Source of the DNA: JAEXOD01 sp964652025
GTDB lineage: Bacteria; Bacteroidota; Ignavibacteria; Ignavibacteriales; Melioribacteraceae
DNA length: 64,000 bases
Reading direction: 5' to 3'
Assembly: GCA_964652025.1 (NCBI GenBank)
Contig: CAZYZX010000006.1
Span: forward strand, 133,155-197,154
The notes beneath the pieces were generated by a model that worked only from the letters and a program-made list of their open reading frames with translations, did not search any database and was not told the DNA's origin. This document shows positions 20,319 to 29,987 of the stretch, piece after piece (within the stretch, counting starts at the first letter, position 1; the number at the start of each line of letters is the position of its first letter). A program made the translations under genes and the position numbers.

Positions 20319-21980
20319 ATGAATGATAGATACCTTAAAATTGACAATTTTATAATTCCAACTAGTTTATATCAAGAATTTATTAATAATGAAACATTTG
20401 AAAATTTAAAGTATTATTCCTCATCGATAATGAAAATAATAAATTCTACAATAAAAGAATTTATTTTTTAATAGTATTGAAAAAACAAAGGTACCTTCAG
20501 AAATAATTAAAAAAAAATATACTTTCCAAAAATATCATTACTTTGGTTATGTAAATTCTGTTATAGTAATTAATAAAAATTATTACTTTAAATTAAAAGA
20601 AACTAAATATTTTAAGAATACATCCCTAAACCTTTCTTATTATTATAATGATGAACTTAAAAAAGACCCTAATTTATTAATAAAACTAATAAACGCAGTA
20701 TTTCCTATTAATTTTATTGATGTAGATATTTTATCATTACAGATATTTTTTTATGTAACAAATTTATTCATAATAAATTTTATAAAAAATGGGTTAATTG
20801 AAAAAAAGATAGTTAGTCAATCCGATATAACTCATAATAAATATACTGAGATCTTAGGTCAAAAAGTGTTTATTGTACACCATATAAAAATAAAAAACTG
20901 TACGCTTTTGTTATACAATGAAAATATAAATTTTGTAAATTCTAGAGAGTCTGCATATTTTTATGAGTGTATTACAAATCATGTACCTTATTTTATTATA
21001 CCTCAATTATTAATTACTTATAGATTAAAAAATGCTAATTTTAAGCTATATCATAAAATTTTAATTAAAGCAAATAATAAATTAAGGGAGGTGCATGCTC
21101 CTCAGAAAACTTTAAAACAAGCACAAAGAATATCTTTGTTTTTTTTGAATCATACTGGCAAAAACATTACAAAGCTAAACAATTTGCCTATATTTCAGGG
21201 AGTTCAACGTTAAAGTGTGTTCAATCTCATTGACTTACAGAAAATAAATACTTATATAAAACTGATATTAGTAATTTTTTTGATAATATATCTGATATTG
21301 AAATATTTGATAATGTACCTTATTTAAGTAGTTTAAAAGATAAATTTCGAGAAGATTTTTTATATTCATTAAGAGAAAATAGTCAATCAGGTATTTACCA
21401 GGGGGCACCTTTAAGTGGTATTATTAGTAATTATGTGTTATATAATCCTCTTATTGAGTTATCAAATTTTTTAAATAAAATTTATGCAGCTTACAAGTTT
21501 TTTGTAACTGCATATGCTGATGATATAATTATAAGTTCCGAGAAAAAAATTAATAAAAGTTTATTGACAAATTTATTAATTCATTTTCTTAGGCAAAGAA
21601 ATAAGAATTATAAACTTAAAAAAGAAAAAACATTTACTTTCACAAAAGGAAACAGGCATATTTTAGGGATTAATTTCAATTCTCCCAAATCTACTTGTTA
21701 TTTGACAAAACCTAAAAAATACAAAAAAGAAGTATATTTTAGACCGTTAATAGAAAAATATTTACATTGTAAAATTAACAAAAGAATTCTAAATCAATTT
21801 GTTGTTGGCAAATTAAATGAGTGCTTGCGATATGAGATTTATAATTTTTATAATTCAAAAATTATTGATAACAATATAAAGTTTTATCCACTTCATCGAT
21901 ATATATTTAAATTTAGTAATTATAATTTGTTAAAAAATGTTGGATTAAGGTTTATTGATAAAGAAAAATTTAAGTTTTAA
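20319..21980 (+). pseudogene. Reverse transcriptase (retron/DRT-like), interrupted by two frameshifts and one TGA
   Basis: Joined across its lesions this encodes about 553 residues. Frames switch in a 6-T run at 20464-20469 (one T too many) and in an 8-T run at 21139-21146 (one T too few). A TGA interrupts at 21231-21233. The restored protein shows the RT entry motif LREVHAP (about 255), FAYISGSST, motif A YKTDISNFFDNI (D at about 316), motif B SGIYQGAPLSGIISN, the catalytic YADD (21513-21524, about 399-402), and a thumb-like end. Retron marks are degenerate: CVQSH for NAxxH and ILG for VTG. The first 250 residues match nothing I know. Errors at homopolymers could explain the frameshifts, but the TGA needs a substitution. 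I cannot tell decay from sequencing error. Confidence 0.8.
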
Positions 21981-22016
21981 TTGTTTATTCTATTAACTAT
22001 CTAATTTATTGAAATA

Positions 22017-22703
22017 TTATTTCCCCGCAATAGCTTCTTTAAACCATGTGGTGATTAATGTGGGGCGAGTAATGGCACTACCAACTACTATTGCATAGGC
22101 ACCACAATCCATAATTTTTTTTGCCATTTCGGGGGTATTAATTCTGCCTTCTGCAAAAACAGGAGTATTAATTGCGTTTACAAGTTTCTTAACAAGCTCA
22201 TAATCGGGTTCGTTAGTTTTTAAGTGGCTTGTATAGGGTGTGTAGCCGCTTAAAGTAGTGCTAATGCAATCTGCGCCAGCATCTGCGCAAGCTACACCTT
22301 CTTTAAAGGTGGAGATATCTGCCATTACTAAAACATTGTAACGTTTTTTTACTTCTTTAATAAATTCGCTACCTGTAATGCCTTCTCTTAATCTATTAGT
22401 GCCATCAATGGCTATAATATGGGTATTTATTTTTAGTAATTCTTCAACTTCATTAAAGCTGCCTGTAATTCTTACTGTTCCATCATCAAACTTATTTTTT
22501 ATTAATCCAATAACCGGAACATTTACATTTTTAATTATTTCCTCAGTTTTGGCAACTCCTTCGCTACGTATTGCAGCAGCACCACCTTTTACGGCAGCAA
22601 TTGCAAACATTGTTACACCAGCTGGGCTATTAAACGGACTGTCGCCTTCTGCTTGGCAGCTAACTATTAATTTATGCTTTAATTGTTTTATAATTTCGCT
22701 CAT
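22017..22703 (-). CDS. nanE: N-acetylmannosamine-6-phosphate 2-epimerase-like protein
   Basis: 228 residues, the normal length for NanE. It converts N-acetylmannosamine-6-phosphate to the glucosamine form in sialic acid catabolism. Seen: LIVSCQAEGDSPFNSP at the N-terminus, AAIRSEGV, GLIKNKFDDGTVRITGS, the catalytic IAIDGTNR, MADISTFKEG, and CISTTLSGYTPYT. It is the last gene of a minus-strand operon (permease, hydantoinase-like, FAD protein, nanE) and overlaps the FAD gene by ATGA. No nanA or nanK is visible, so its role beside a hydantoinase-like gene is odd. Confidence 0.92.
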   Translation of the reverse strand: MSEIIKQLKHKLIVSCQAEGDSPFNSPAGVTMFAIAAVKGGAAAIRSEGVAKTEEIIKNVNVPVIGLIKNKFDDGTVRITGSFNEVEELLKINTHIIAIDGTNRLREGITGSEFIKEVKKRYNVLVMADISTFKEGVACADAGADCISTTLSGYTPYTSHLKTNEPDYELVKKLVNAINTPVFAEGRINTPEMAKKIMDCGAYAIVVGSAITRPTLITTWFKEAIAGK

Positions 22704-23506
22704 ATTATTTTTTGTAGTTTATTAATAAAATTAATACTCTCTTGTAAAATATTACTATGGTGAGAAATATTTATCTCTTGTAAAGGATTAAACAAAAAAG
22801 AATTTGATTTTACAGTGGGGATTAAATAAGTAGATAGCGGTAAAAGCTCAATTCTATAATTTTTTTCGGTTAATAATTTTGTTAGGTTATTAACAAGTTC
22901 GTGGGAATTAATTTCAACTTGCAATATATCATCAAAATTTATTTCATATGCACAAAAATATCTACCATTAGAAATTTGATGCACAAAGATTGGACTTAAA
23001 ATTTTATTTAAATCTGTTGGTGTACACTCTTCCTTTAAAGTTAAAAAATAAATACCTTTATTATAAAAAATATTCCCATGTAGATATTCTAAATATAAAT
23101 TATCGCTACAATCAAAAATTTTATCAGCATATACAGTTAACATCCCATCTTTACCAATAAGGTTAATCTTATTTTTTATAATAGAAACAGGGGATACATG
23201 GAATAATGGTTGTATGTTATGGCTAACAAGAATATCTTGTAAAGCAAATTTTAATTTTTCTGGATTGATAATTTTTTTTTCTGGTGCATTACTTTTAAAA
23301 AAAATATCATTAAACTCGGCTAAATCAATATAATCTATGTTTTGTAATAATACTAAATTTTCTGTAATAGCACCGCCTAAAAAACCATATTTATTAATTA
23401 ATAATACACTATAATTTTTTTTTGCTAAATAAGCTGCAGTAAGCACTCCTTTTACAGAGCCACCAAAAATTGCATAATCAAAAACTTTATTACCAAAAAT
23501 TTCCAT
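22700..23506 (-). CDS. FAD-binding oxidoreductase-like protein, short
   Basis: 268 residues. An N-terminal Rossmann motif, AIFGGSVKGVLTAAYLAKK, is followed by LLINKYGFLGGAITENL, as in FAD-dependent oxidoreductases of the HdrA/FixC-like type. The glycine pattern GGSxxG departs from the usual GxGxxG. The rest is divergent and too short for a full substrate domain, ending in NILQESINFINKLQ. It starts 1 base after the hydantoinase-like stop and overlaps nanE by 4 bases, so it is tightly operonic. The function is not known; it may be a degenerate or accessory subunit. Confidence 0.65.
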   Translation of the reverse strand: MEIFGNKVFDYAIFGGSVKGVLTAAYLAKKNYSVLLINKYGFLGGAITENLVLLQNIDYIDLAEFNDIFFKSNAPEKKIINPEKLKFALQDILVSHNIQPLFHVSPVSIIKNKINLIGKDGMLTVYADKIFDCSDNLYLEYLHGNIFYNKGIYFLTLKEECTPTDLNKILSPIFVHQISNGRYFCAYEINFDDILQVEINSHELVNNLTKLLTEKNYRIELLPLSTYLIPTVKSNSFLFNPLQEINISHHSNILQESINFINKLQKII

Positions 23507-23507
23507 G

Positions 23508-25661
23508 TTAATCCTTTTTTGCAGAAATTAAAATTATATTTTCATCATCTGTAACTTTTGTTAATTCGTTATCTAAAAGAGCTAAAATTTGGGTTTGGTT
23601 AATTAGACCGCTATAGTCTAAAATTCGAGGACCTATTAGAACAAAAATATCGGGCAGTAGGGCGCCTGCATCACCAAAAGTAGTAAGTTTTTCTATAACA
23701 TCCACTACTAAATTTTTTAATTCCTTTTTATTTGTTAAGTAAGCAAAAGCATTATTTAGTTGTAGTCTAATTGTTCCTTCCTTATCTATAACCCTAATTT
23801 TATTAATTTCGTCTTTTATTAATCCCCACAAAATATTTTTTGTTTGTTTATAAGTAAAACAATAAATATGGTTAGTAAAACCGGTTAATCTTACATCTAC
23901 GCGATTAGCCTTAAGTGACAATGCAGCAATATCAATTAATTTTTCTACGGGTAGAATAGAAGAGGAAACATCTTTAGTGCGTAGCTCGCTATTACCCATA
24001 GCCGTAGCAATAACTTTATTATTTTTGCTATCAATTTCAACAGTAACTTCTATACTATCAGGCACTGCACCCATTTCTACAACAGAATTATAAGCTTCTT
24101 TTTGTAACGCCAAAATATCTGCTTCAGTAGGTTTTAATATGCTTTTTTCAATTGAATCTCTAATCATTCCCAATGCTGCACCAATTGCAGAAATTACTTC
24201 TGTATTTTCAGCAATTTTATGATTAAAACCTAAATAATTTGCAGTAAAAGGAACAATAGCAGAGGCTCCACCACCTCCACCTAAAAATTCTATTAAATCT
24301 TTATCAAGCTTATATTCTCTAATAAGTTGTTTAATAATTGGGGCAATTTTATCTGCAGAAATTTTTAAGATTTTATTTGCCAAATTTTTTGGGTCAATAT
24401 TTAATTTTTTGGCTAATGTATTAATACAGTTATTAACAGATTGCATATTAGCAGCACCATGCCCAACTTCTTTAACTAAGTTTAGAAAGTAAGAAGCTTC
24501 AGTTGGTGTAATTGTGCAATTGCTATTTTTAGTTTTAATAGCTAAATAATCCTCAGGGTCACCTTTTTTAGGTTGAATTAATTGTATATCAAAATCTAAA
24601 AATTCATTAGAATTATTGTTATAAGCAACATACTCTAAATTAGCAATATGAGCACTACGAGGACCGACATCAATAAAATCGTTATTTTTAATTCTTGGAA
24701 CGCTACCGCCGGCAATACCAATAGTTCTAACGTCAAGAGTGCGCAAAAATAAACGATTACCTGCAATTTGAGCAGTTTTAATTTGTGGTTTGCCATTTTT
24801 AATAACAGAAATATCTGTAGAAGTGCCACCAACTTCTAAAAAGATAGCATCGCTAACTTTTGCGTACATCATAGCAGCCGAAACACCAGCAGCCGGACCG
24901 CTTAGCATTGTTAAAATAGGGCGTTTGCGCATTTCGTCAATACTCATAATACCGCCATCGCTACGCATAACCATAAGGGGTGCATTAATACCGCTTTTTC
25001 TAATAGCTTCTTCAGTTAGGTTAGCGGTGCTAAGCATTTTGGGCATCATGCAAGCGTTTAATATTGCGGTTCTGGTTCTTACGCGTAAACCATAAAGGCG
25101 ACTTATTTTGCTAGCTGCTGTAGAAAGTAATCCTAATTTTTCTGCAATTGCAACAACAAACTCTTCATTTTGTGGATTATCAATTCCAAATGCTTCTGAG
25201 GCAACAATAACTTCTGCACCTCTCTCTAAAAGCAAATTAATTTTATTTGTTACTAATTCTTCTGTAAGGGTTTGTTTTGTATCAATAAATTCATACTCAA
25301 CGGGTAAAGTTTTATTTGGGGCAAGCAAAATATTATTTAAGTTAGTTTCTTTAATAACTCTGCTTTTTTCAAAACCTTTACCCATGCCAATAATACCAGT
25401 TTTAGCAACATCACCTTCTAATAAAGCGTTTGTTGCTTGTGTGGTACTGTGGGCAATTAACTTTACTTCATCGGGAAGTATTTTACACTCCTCAATAAGT
25501 TTAAGCATACTTTCCACAACACCTTTTGCAACACCTTCTGCTGCATTGTGGGTAGTAGGCACGCAAGCTTTACCAACAATAGAAAAATCTGCTATATTAA
25601 TAGCAACTGCATGTGTAAAAGTACCACCAACATCTATACCTATTTTAATTTTCCTATTCAA
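23508..25661 (-). CDS. Hydantoinase/oxoprolinase family protein (HyuA-like)
   Basis: 717 residues from a TTG at 25661. That start gives MNRKIKIGIDVGGTFTHAVA with GGAG 8 bases upstream, and it fits the family better than the longer open frame reaching 25706. Seen: the ASKHA phosphate-1 motif IGIDVGGTFT, AHSTTQATNALLEG, SRLYGLRVRTRTAILNACMMP, SDGGIMSIDEMRKRPILTMLSGPAAG, and EVGGTSTDISVI. The family uses ATP to open cyclic amides such as hydantoins or 5-oxoproline. The HyuB partner is absent from the window. The 19-base spacing to the upstream permease suggests the permease imports its substrate. Confidence 0.88.
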   Translation of the reverse strand: MNRKIKIGIDVGGTFTHAVAINIADFSIVGKACVPTTHNAAEGVAKGVVESMLKLIEECKILPDEVKLIAHSTTQATNALLEGDVAKTGIIGMGKGFEKSRVIKETNLNNILLAPNKTLPVEYEFIDTKQTLTEELVTNKINLLLERGAEVIVASEAFGIDNPQNEEFVVAIAEKLGLLSTAASKISRLYGLRVRTRTAILNACMMPKMLSTANLTEEAIRKSGINAPLMVMRSDGGIMSIDEMRKRPILTMLSGPAAGVSAAMMYAKVSDAIFLEVGGTSTDISVIKNGKPQIKTAQIAGNRLFLRTLDVRTIGIAGGSVPRIKNNDFIDVGPRSAHIANLEYVAYNNNSNEFLDFDIQLIQPKKGDPEDYLAIKTKNSNCTITPTEASYFLNLVKEVGHGAANMQSVNNCINTLAKKLNIDPKNLANKILKISADKIAPIIKQLIREYKLDKDLIEFLGGGGGASAIVPFTANYLGFNHKIAENTEVISAIGAALGMIRDSIEKSILKPTEADILALQKEAYNSVVEMGAVPDSIEVTVEIDSKNNKVIATAMGNSELRTKDVSSSILPVEKLIDIAALSLKANRVDVRLTGFTNHIYCFTYKQTKNILWGLIKDEINKIRVIDKEGTIRLQLNNAFAYLTNKKELKNLVVDVIEKLTTFGDAGALLPDIFVLIGPRILDYSGLINQTQILALLDNELTKVTDDENIILISAKKD

Positions 25662-25680
25662 GTTAAAATCTCCACTAATA

Positions 25681-27144
25681 TTACATAAAATAAAAAGCAG
25701 CTGCAATTAACCCAGCTATTGCAATAATCCAAGTGTAAGGTAAAGTATTCCAAAGCACTTTTTGCACATCTACGCGCATTTCGTTAGCAAGCCACACGTT
25801 ATGCGTATTAGTTGGGTCGCTTATACCTTGAATCTGTCCAACAGAAAGTAATAAACCCATAATTGCGGCAGGATTTAATCCACTTGCTAAAAAAACAGCT
25901 GCAATGCCATAGCCCATTCCCCACACATTTAACGGACCTCTATAAAGTGCCAAGGGGGCAGCAATACTGAAATAAATAACATATTGGAACGCATTTTTAG
26001 GGACAATAAACTCTAACAAAGGTTTTAATAATTTTAGAACGGGCCAATTCCCTTGATAATTAGATGGACCCATAATTGCAACAAGTAACATTCCAATGCC
26101 AAACATTAAAACAACTGCAGGCATTACAACGCCACCACCTTCAAAAATAGAACGAATGAATAAATTTAATCTATTTTTTTTGTAAGTACTTAAAAATGCA
26201 TAAATCAATCCAACAATAAAAGCAGCAATAAAATCGAAAGAAAACATCATTATTAGTAATAGAGGAATAATTGGAATAAAATAACTGCACCAATGGACGT
26301 CTGTTTGGTTTTCGTTTTTACCAGTAATTGCTCTATAAAATGCAATAATAAAAAGTAAAATTAAAAGAATAGCAACTAAATAAAATAACAATGTTTTTAT
26401 ATTATTAAATATTTGAAAAATAAATTGTTTAATATTTAATGGAAGTAAAAAATTAAATGTGTAAGTTAAAAGTCCAATAAAAACAATAAATAAAATAGAA
26501 TAAAGGGCAATTTTTTTTAATTTAATTTCAGCACCATCGCGATAAAGTTGAATAGTAATGTAAAAAACAGCGGTAATAAAAGCTAAAAAGAAAATAACTA
26601 AAGCAAAAGATAAAATTTGCTGTTGGGAAAGTTTCATAACATCTTTGTAAACTGCCCAATTACCAACGTTTAAAGTACCACCAATACTAAGACCAAACAG
26701 AAAAATTCCTACAATTGTTAATTGACCAATACCAACGCTTGCCATAATAGGTAAAACAATAGTAGCAACCATAATAATGGCACCTAAACCACCAAGTGTA
26801 GAAAATAATAAAATAATTAGCATAAGCATAATAACAGCAATTAGCCAAGGATTATCTCCGCTTAGCTCTGCACCTTTTTTTATAAAACTTTCTGCAACAC
26901 CCGTTTTTTGTAAAATTACGCTAATCATACTACCAAACATTGCAATAGTATAAGCACCATGAAGTTTTAAGGTTCCTTCACCAATAACATATTTCATAAT
27001 ATCACTAAAACTAACACCAGCAATAGAAGGCAAAATAAAAGCTAATAAAGGAAGAGCTAAAATTGCGGGTATTTTACGTAAAAACATCAAAAAAGCGATT
27101 ACTAAAAAAACTAATACAATAAATAAAGTTTGTAATATTTCCAT
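25681..27144 (-). CDS. Ion-transporter superfamily permease (citrate/gluconate-type)
   Basis: About 487 residues from the ATG at 27144; an in-frame start at 27165 adds 7 more. There are about twelve hydrophobic segments, with re-entrant-loop-like stretches STLGGLGAIIMVATIVLPIM and LFGLSIGGTLNVGNWAVYKD. The repeated halves resemble the IT superfamily of carboxylate transporters. The C-terminal GQIQGISDPTNTHNVWLANEM recalls anion permeases that bind carboxylates. It is the first gene of the operon with the hydantoinase-like, FAD and nanE genes. The substrate is unknown; a cyclic amide or organic acid is an inference from the neighbours. Confidence 0.7.
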   Translation of the reverse strand: MEILQTLFIVLVFLVIAFLMFLRKIPAILALPLLAFILPSIAGVSFSDIMKYVIGEGTLKLHGAYTIAMFGSMISVILQKTGVAESFIKKGAELSGDNPWLIAVIMLMLIILLFSTLGGLGAIIMVATIVLPIMASVGIGQLTIVGIFLFGLSIGGTLNVGNWAVYKDVMKLSQQQILSFALVIFFLAFITAVFYITIQLYRDGAEIKLKKIALYSILFIVFIGLLTYTFNFLLPLNIKQFIFQIFNNIKTLLFYLVAILLILLFIIAFYRAITGKNENQTDVHWCSYFIPIIPLLLIMMFSFDFIAAFIVGLIYAFLSTYKKNRLNLFIRSIFEGGGVVMPAVVLMFGIGMLLVAIMGPSNYQGNWPVLKLLKPLLEFIVPKNAFQYVIYFSIAAPLALYRGPLNVWGMGYGIAAVFLASGLNPAAIMGLLLSVGQIQGISDPTNTHNVWLANEMRVDVQKVLWNTLPYTWIIAIAGLIAAAFYFM

Positions 27145-27266
27145 AAAATTTCTTATTTTATACAAAAAAAATAATTTAATTTATAAAGTTAATAAAATTT
27201 ATTTTTTTTACTAAAAAATTTATAAATTAATAAAGATATTGTAATTAATTAATTTTTGAGGTAAGA

Positions 27267-28895
27267 ATGTTAAACTATGTGTGGTTAGGATTATTATTAT
27301 TAGGAATAGGTGTTGCCTTAGGAACGGATATTTTAGAGCAAAATCAAAACAAGTACAAAAATGGACAAGAATTAGCAGTAACTACTATATTTAATGAGAA
27401 ATTAGACTTAAAAAGTACCAAAACTTATGATTTAGTAATTAAGTTAAGTAGAAAAGATTTTAATAAGTTTTATAATACTTTAGAAACAAGAGATATTGAG
27501 CAAAAGGCTAAAGTAACAATGGACCCTAAGAAAGGGAAAAATGTACTTTTTATAAAGGCAGATGATAAAACCCCAGCTTTATGGAGTGAGATGGCAAAAA
27601 TATCGGGCAAAGAAGATGATTTACTTGGTAGTATAAAATTTGGTAATTTTTTGGATAGTGTTACTGTAAGTGCCAAAATAAAGTGGGAAGAAATATCCTT
27701 TGCAAAGATGAAGGAAGTTACAAGCAGTGCACTAAACTATGCAGCAACTGCTGTAAACATTGCATTAGGTTTAATTGGCATAATGGCGCTATGGTTGGGA
27801 ATAATGAAGATTGCTGAAGAGGCGGGCTTAATAAAAATAATTGCAAGAGTTGTTAGACCAATTACAAAACGATTATTTCCTGATGTACCAACAGACCATC
27901 CTGCTATGGGGTCTATGATAATGAACATTTCTGCAAATATGTTAGGATTAGGTAATGCTGCAACGCCATTTGGGTTAAAAGCTATGGAGGAATTAAATAA
28001 GCTAAACCCGGATAAAGATACTGCAAGCAATGCAATGTGTACATTTTTAGCTATAAATACAGCGGGCTTAACTATAATACCCGCACAAGCTATTGCAGTG
28101 CGAGCAGCATCTGGAAGTAGTGACCCAGCATTAATAATTGGTACTACAATATTTGGTGCTTTTAGTGCATTTGTTTTTGGTGTTACTAGTGCAAAAATAA
28201 TGGAAAAATTTTCTGGTGGAAAAGGGGAGTTATCAAGTTGGTTTAAGTCCAACATTAAATTTTTTGGAATATCAATTTTAGTTATTGCTTTAATAATATT
28301 TTTAGGTGTTAGTGGGCTTCTTAAAAATCTTACATCTTTTATTTCTTTAGAAACATTTAAATCTGTTGTTACGGTTGTTTCAACACTTGCAATTCCGTTT
28401 ATTATTTTATCTTTTGTTAGTTATGGTGCATTTAAAAAAGTTAAGATTTATGAAACATTTATAGATGGTGCAAAAGAAGGTTTTAATGTTGCGGTTAGAA
28501 TAATTCCTTACTTAGTAGCTATGTTAGTAGCAATAGGAATATTTAGAGCGGGTGGAGCAATGGACTTTTTAACAATGTTATTGCAACCGGTAACGGGTTT
28601 AATTGGTATGCCTGCCGAAGCATTACCAATGGCATTAATGAGACCTTTATCTGGTAGTGGTTCCTTAGGTATAATGGCAGAAATTATGAAAGTACACGGT
28701 CCAGATTCTTTTATTGGTATTCTTGCTTCTACATTATACGGTAGTAGTGAAACAACATTTTATGTAATTGCAGTTTATTTTGGTTCGGTAAATATCCGCA
28801 AAACAAGACATGCTTTGGCTGCGGGGCTTTTTGCAGATTTAGGTGGTTTACTTGCAGCAGTATTTATTGTTAGATTATTATTTGGAACATTATGA
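27267..28895 (+). CDS. SpmA-SpmB-like fused nucleoside-recognition (gate) membrane protein
   Basis: 542 residues. An N-terminal membrane anchor and a soluble insert (about 25-150) come first. A SpmA-like half follows (about 150-320: NYAATAVNIALGLIGIMALWLG, LGNAATPFGLKAMEELNKLNPD). The SpmB-like half covers about 330-542 (PYLVAMLVAIGIFRAGGAMDFL, RPLSGSGSLGIMAEIMKVHGPD, YGSSETTFYVIAVYFGSV). These gate-domain proteins are spore maturation proteins in Firmicutes, but fused forms are common in non-sporulating Bacteroidetes, where the role is unclear. It starts with GAGGTAAGA ahead of the ATG and overlaps the next gene by ATGA. Confidence 0.88.
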   Translation: MLNYVWLGLLLLGIGVALGTDILEQNQNKYKNGQELAVTTIFNEKLDLKSTKTYDLVIKLSRKDFNKFYNTLETRDIEQKAKVTMDPKKGKNVLFIKADDKTPALWSEMAKISGKEDDLLGSIKFGNFLDSVTVSAKIKWEEISFAKMKEVTSSALNYAATAVNIALGLIGIMALWLGIMKIAEEAGLIKIIARVVRPITKRLFPDVPTDHPAMGSMIMNISANMLGLGNAATPFGLKAMEELNKLNPDKDTASNAMCTFLAINTAGLTIIPAQAIAVRAASGSSDPALIIGTTIFGAFSAFVFGVTSAKIMEKFSGGKGELSSWFKSNIKFFGISILVIALIIFLGVSGLLKNLTSFISLETFKSVVTVVSTLAIPFIILSFVSYGAFKKVKIYETFIDGAKEGFNVAVRIIPYLVAMLVAIGIFRAGGAMDFLTMLLQPVTGLIGMPAEALPMALMRPLSGSGSLGIMAEIMKVHGPDSFIGILASTLYGSSETTFYVIAVYFGSVNIRKTRHALAAGLFADLGGLLAAVFIVRLLFGTL

Positions 28896-29845
28896 GAGTA
28901 TTTATAACAAGAGAAATACCAGAAATAGCGGTTGAGCTTTTGATTAAAAAAGGCTTAGAAGTAGATGTATTTACTAAAAATCGCTCTATAAACAAGGATG
29001 AATTAATTAAATTTGCCAAAGATGCTGATGGTTTAATTACATTGCTTTCTGATAAAATAGATAAAGAAATTATTGACCAATTGCCAAATTGTAAAGTAAT
29101 TGCAAATTATGCCGTTGGTTATAATAATATTGATATAAAATATGCCAAAACAAAAAAAATTATAGTAACCAATACCCCCGATGTTTTAACTAACAGTACT
29201 GCAGATTTGGCGGTTGCTTTAGTTTTAGCATGTGCAAGGAACTTTGTTGAGGGGGAAAGAATGGTTAGGCGTGGCAAATTTAAGGGTTGGGCACCTAAAC
29301 TGTTACTTGGTGTTGAATTGTATGACAAAACAGTTGGAATAATTGGTGCTGGAAGAATTGGAATAGAAACGGCAAAACGATTAAAGGCTTTTGGTACTAA
29401 AATTATTTATTACAGTAGAAAACGAAAAAAAGATTTTGAACTTGAAACTAATGCAAAAAAAGTTGATTTAGAAACTTTACTTAGAACCTCAGATATAATA
29501 TCTTTACACGTACCTTTAACAGAAGAAACAAATAATTTATTATCTAAGGAAAAATTAGAATTATTAAAGCCAAATGCCATATTAATAAATACCGCGCGTG
29601 GCGAGGTAATAGATGAAGAGTATTTAATAGAGATGTTGCAGAATAATAGAATATTTGCAGCAGGCTTTGATGTATACCAAAATGAGCCAAATGTTAATAA
29701 AAAGCTATTAAAACTTAATAATGCTGTATTATTACCACATCTTGGAAGTGCAACAATAGAAGCAAGAAATAAGATGGCAGAATTGGCTGCAAAAAATGTA
29801 ATAGGAGTGCTTTTAGAAAAAAAAGCTTTAACGCCTGTTAAATAA
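28892..29845 (+). CDS. D-isomer-specific 2-hydroxyacid dehydrogenase (glycerate dehydrogenase-like)
   Basis: 317 residues. NAD(P)-dependent reduction of glyoxylate or hydroxypyruvate is the usual activity of the GyaR/hydroxypyruvate reductase group. Seen: NYAVGYNNIDIKYAK, the dinucleotide motif GIIGAGRIGIETAKRLKAFG, the catalytic-Arg motif NTARGEVIDEEYLIE, the Glu in FDVYQNEPN, and the catalytic His in LPHLGSAT. It overlaps the SpmAB-like gene by four bases, so the pair is co-translated although no shared pathway is evident. Confidence 0.9.
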   Translation: MRVFITREIPEIAVELLIKKGLEVDVFTKNRSINKDELIKFAKDADGLITLLSDKIDKEIIDQLPNCKVIANYAVGYNNIDIKYAKTKKIIVTNTPDVLTNSTADLAVALVLACARNFVEGERMVRRGKFKGWAPKLLLGVELYDKTVGIIGAGRIGIETAKRLKAFGTKIIYYSRKRKKDFELETNAKKVDLETLLRTSDIISLHVPLTEETNNLLSKEKLELLKPNAILINTARGEVIDEEYLIEMLQNNRIFAAGFDVYQNEPNVNKKLLKLNNAVLLPHLGSATIEARNKMAELAAKNVIGVLLEKKALTPVK

Positions 29846-29987
29846 ATTTTTTTGATTTTAAAGAAAAATATGTTATTTTAATCAGAGTAAAAAAAACTTT
29901 TTAGACCCTAAAGTATTATTTAAAATTTGTAAGTTAATAAAATAAAAAAACTTTAAGCTGAACAATCATTAATTTTTTATATTATAT

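Noticed and set aside
20319..21980. Calling the RT a canonical retron
   Set aside because: NAxxH and VTG motifs are degenerate, the N-terminal extension is about 250 residues, and a terminator separates the ncRNA from the RT. The RNA layout is retron-like but the class is left open.
25108..25710. A 200-codon plus-strand frame opposite the hydantoinase-like gene
   Set aside because: It is the mirror of a well-supported ASKHA-fold gene and has no family features of its own.
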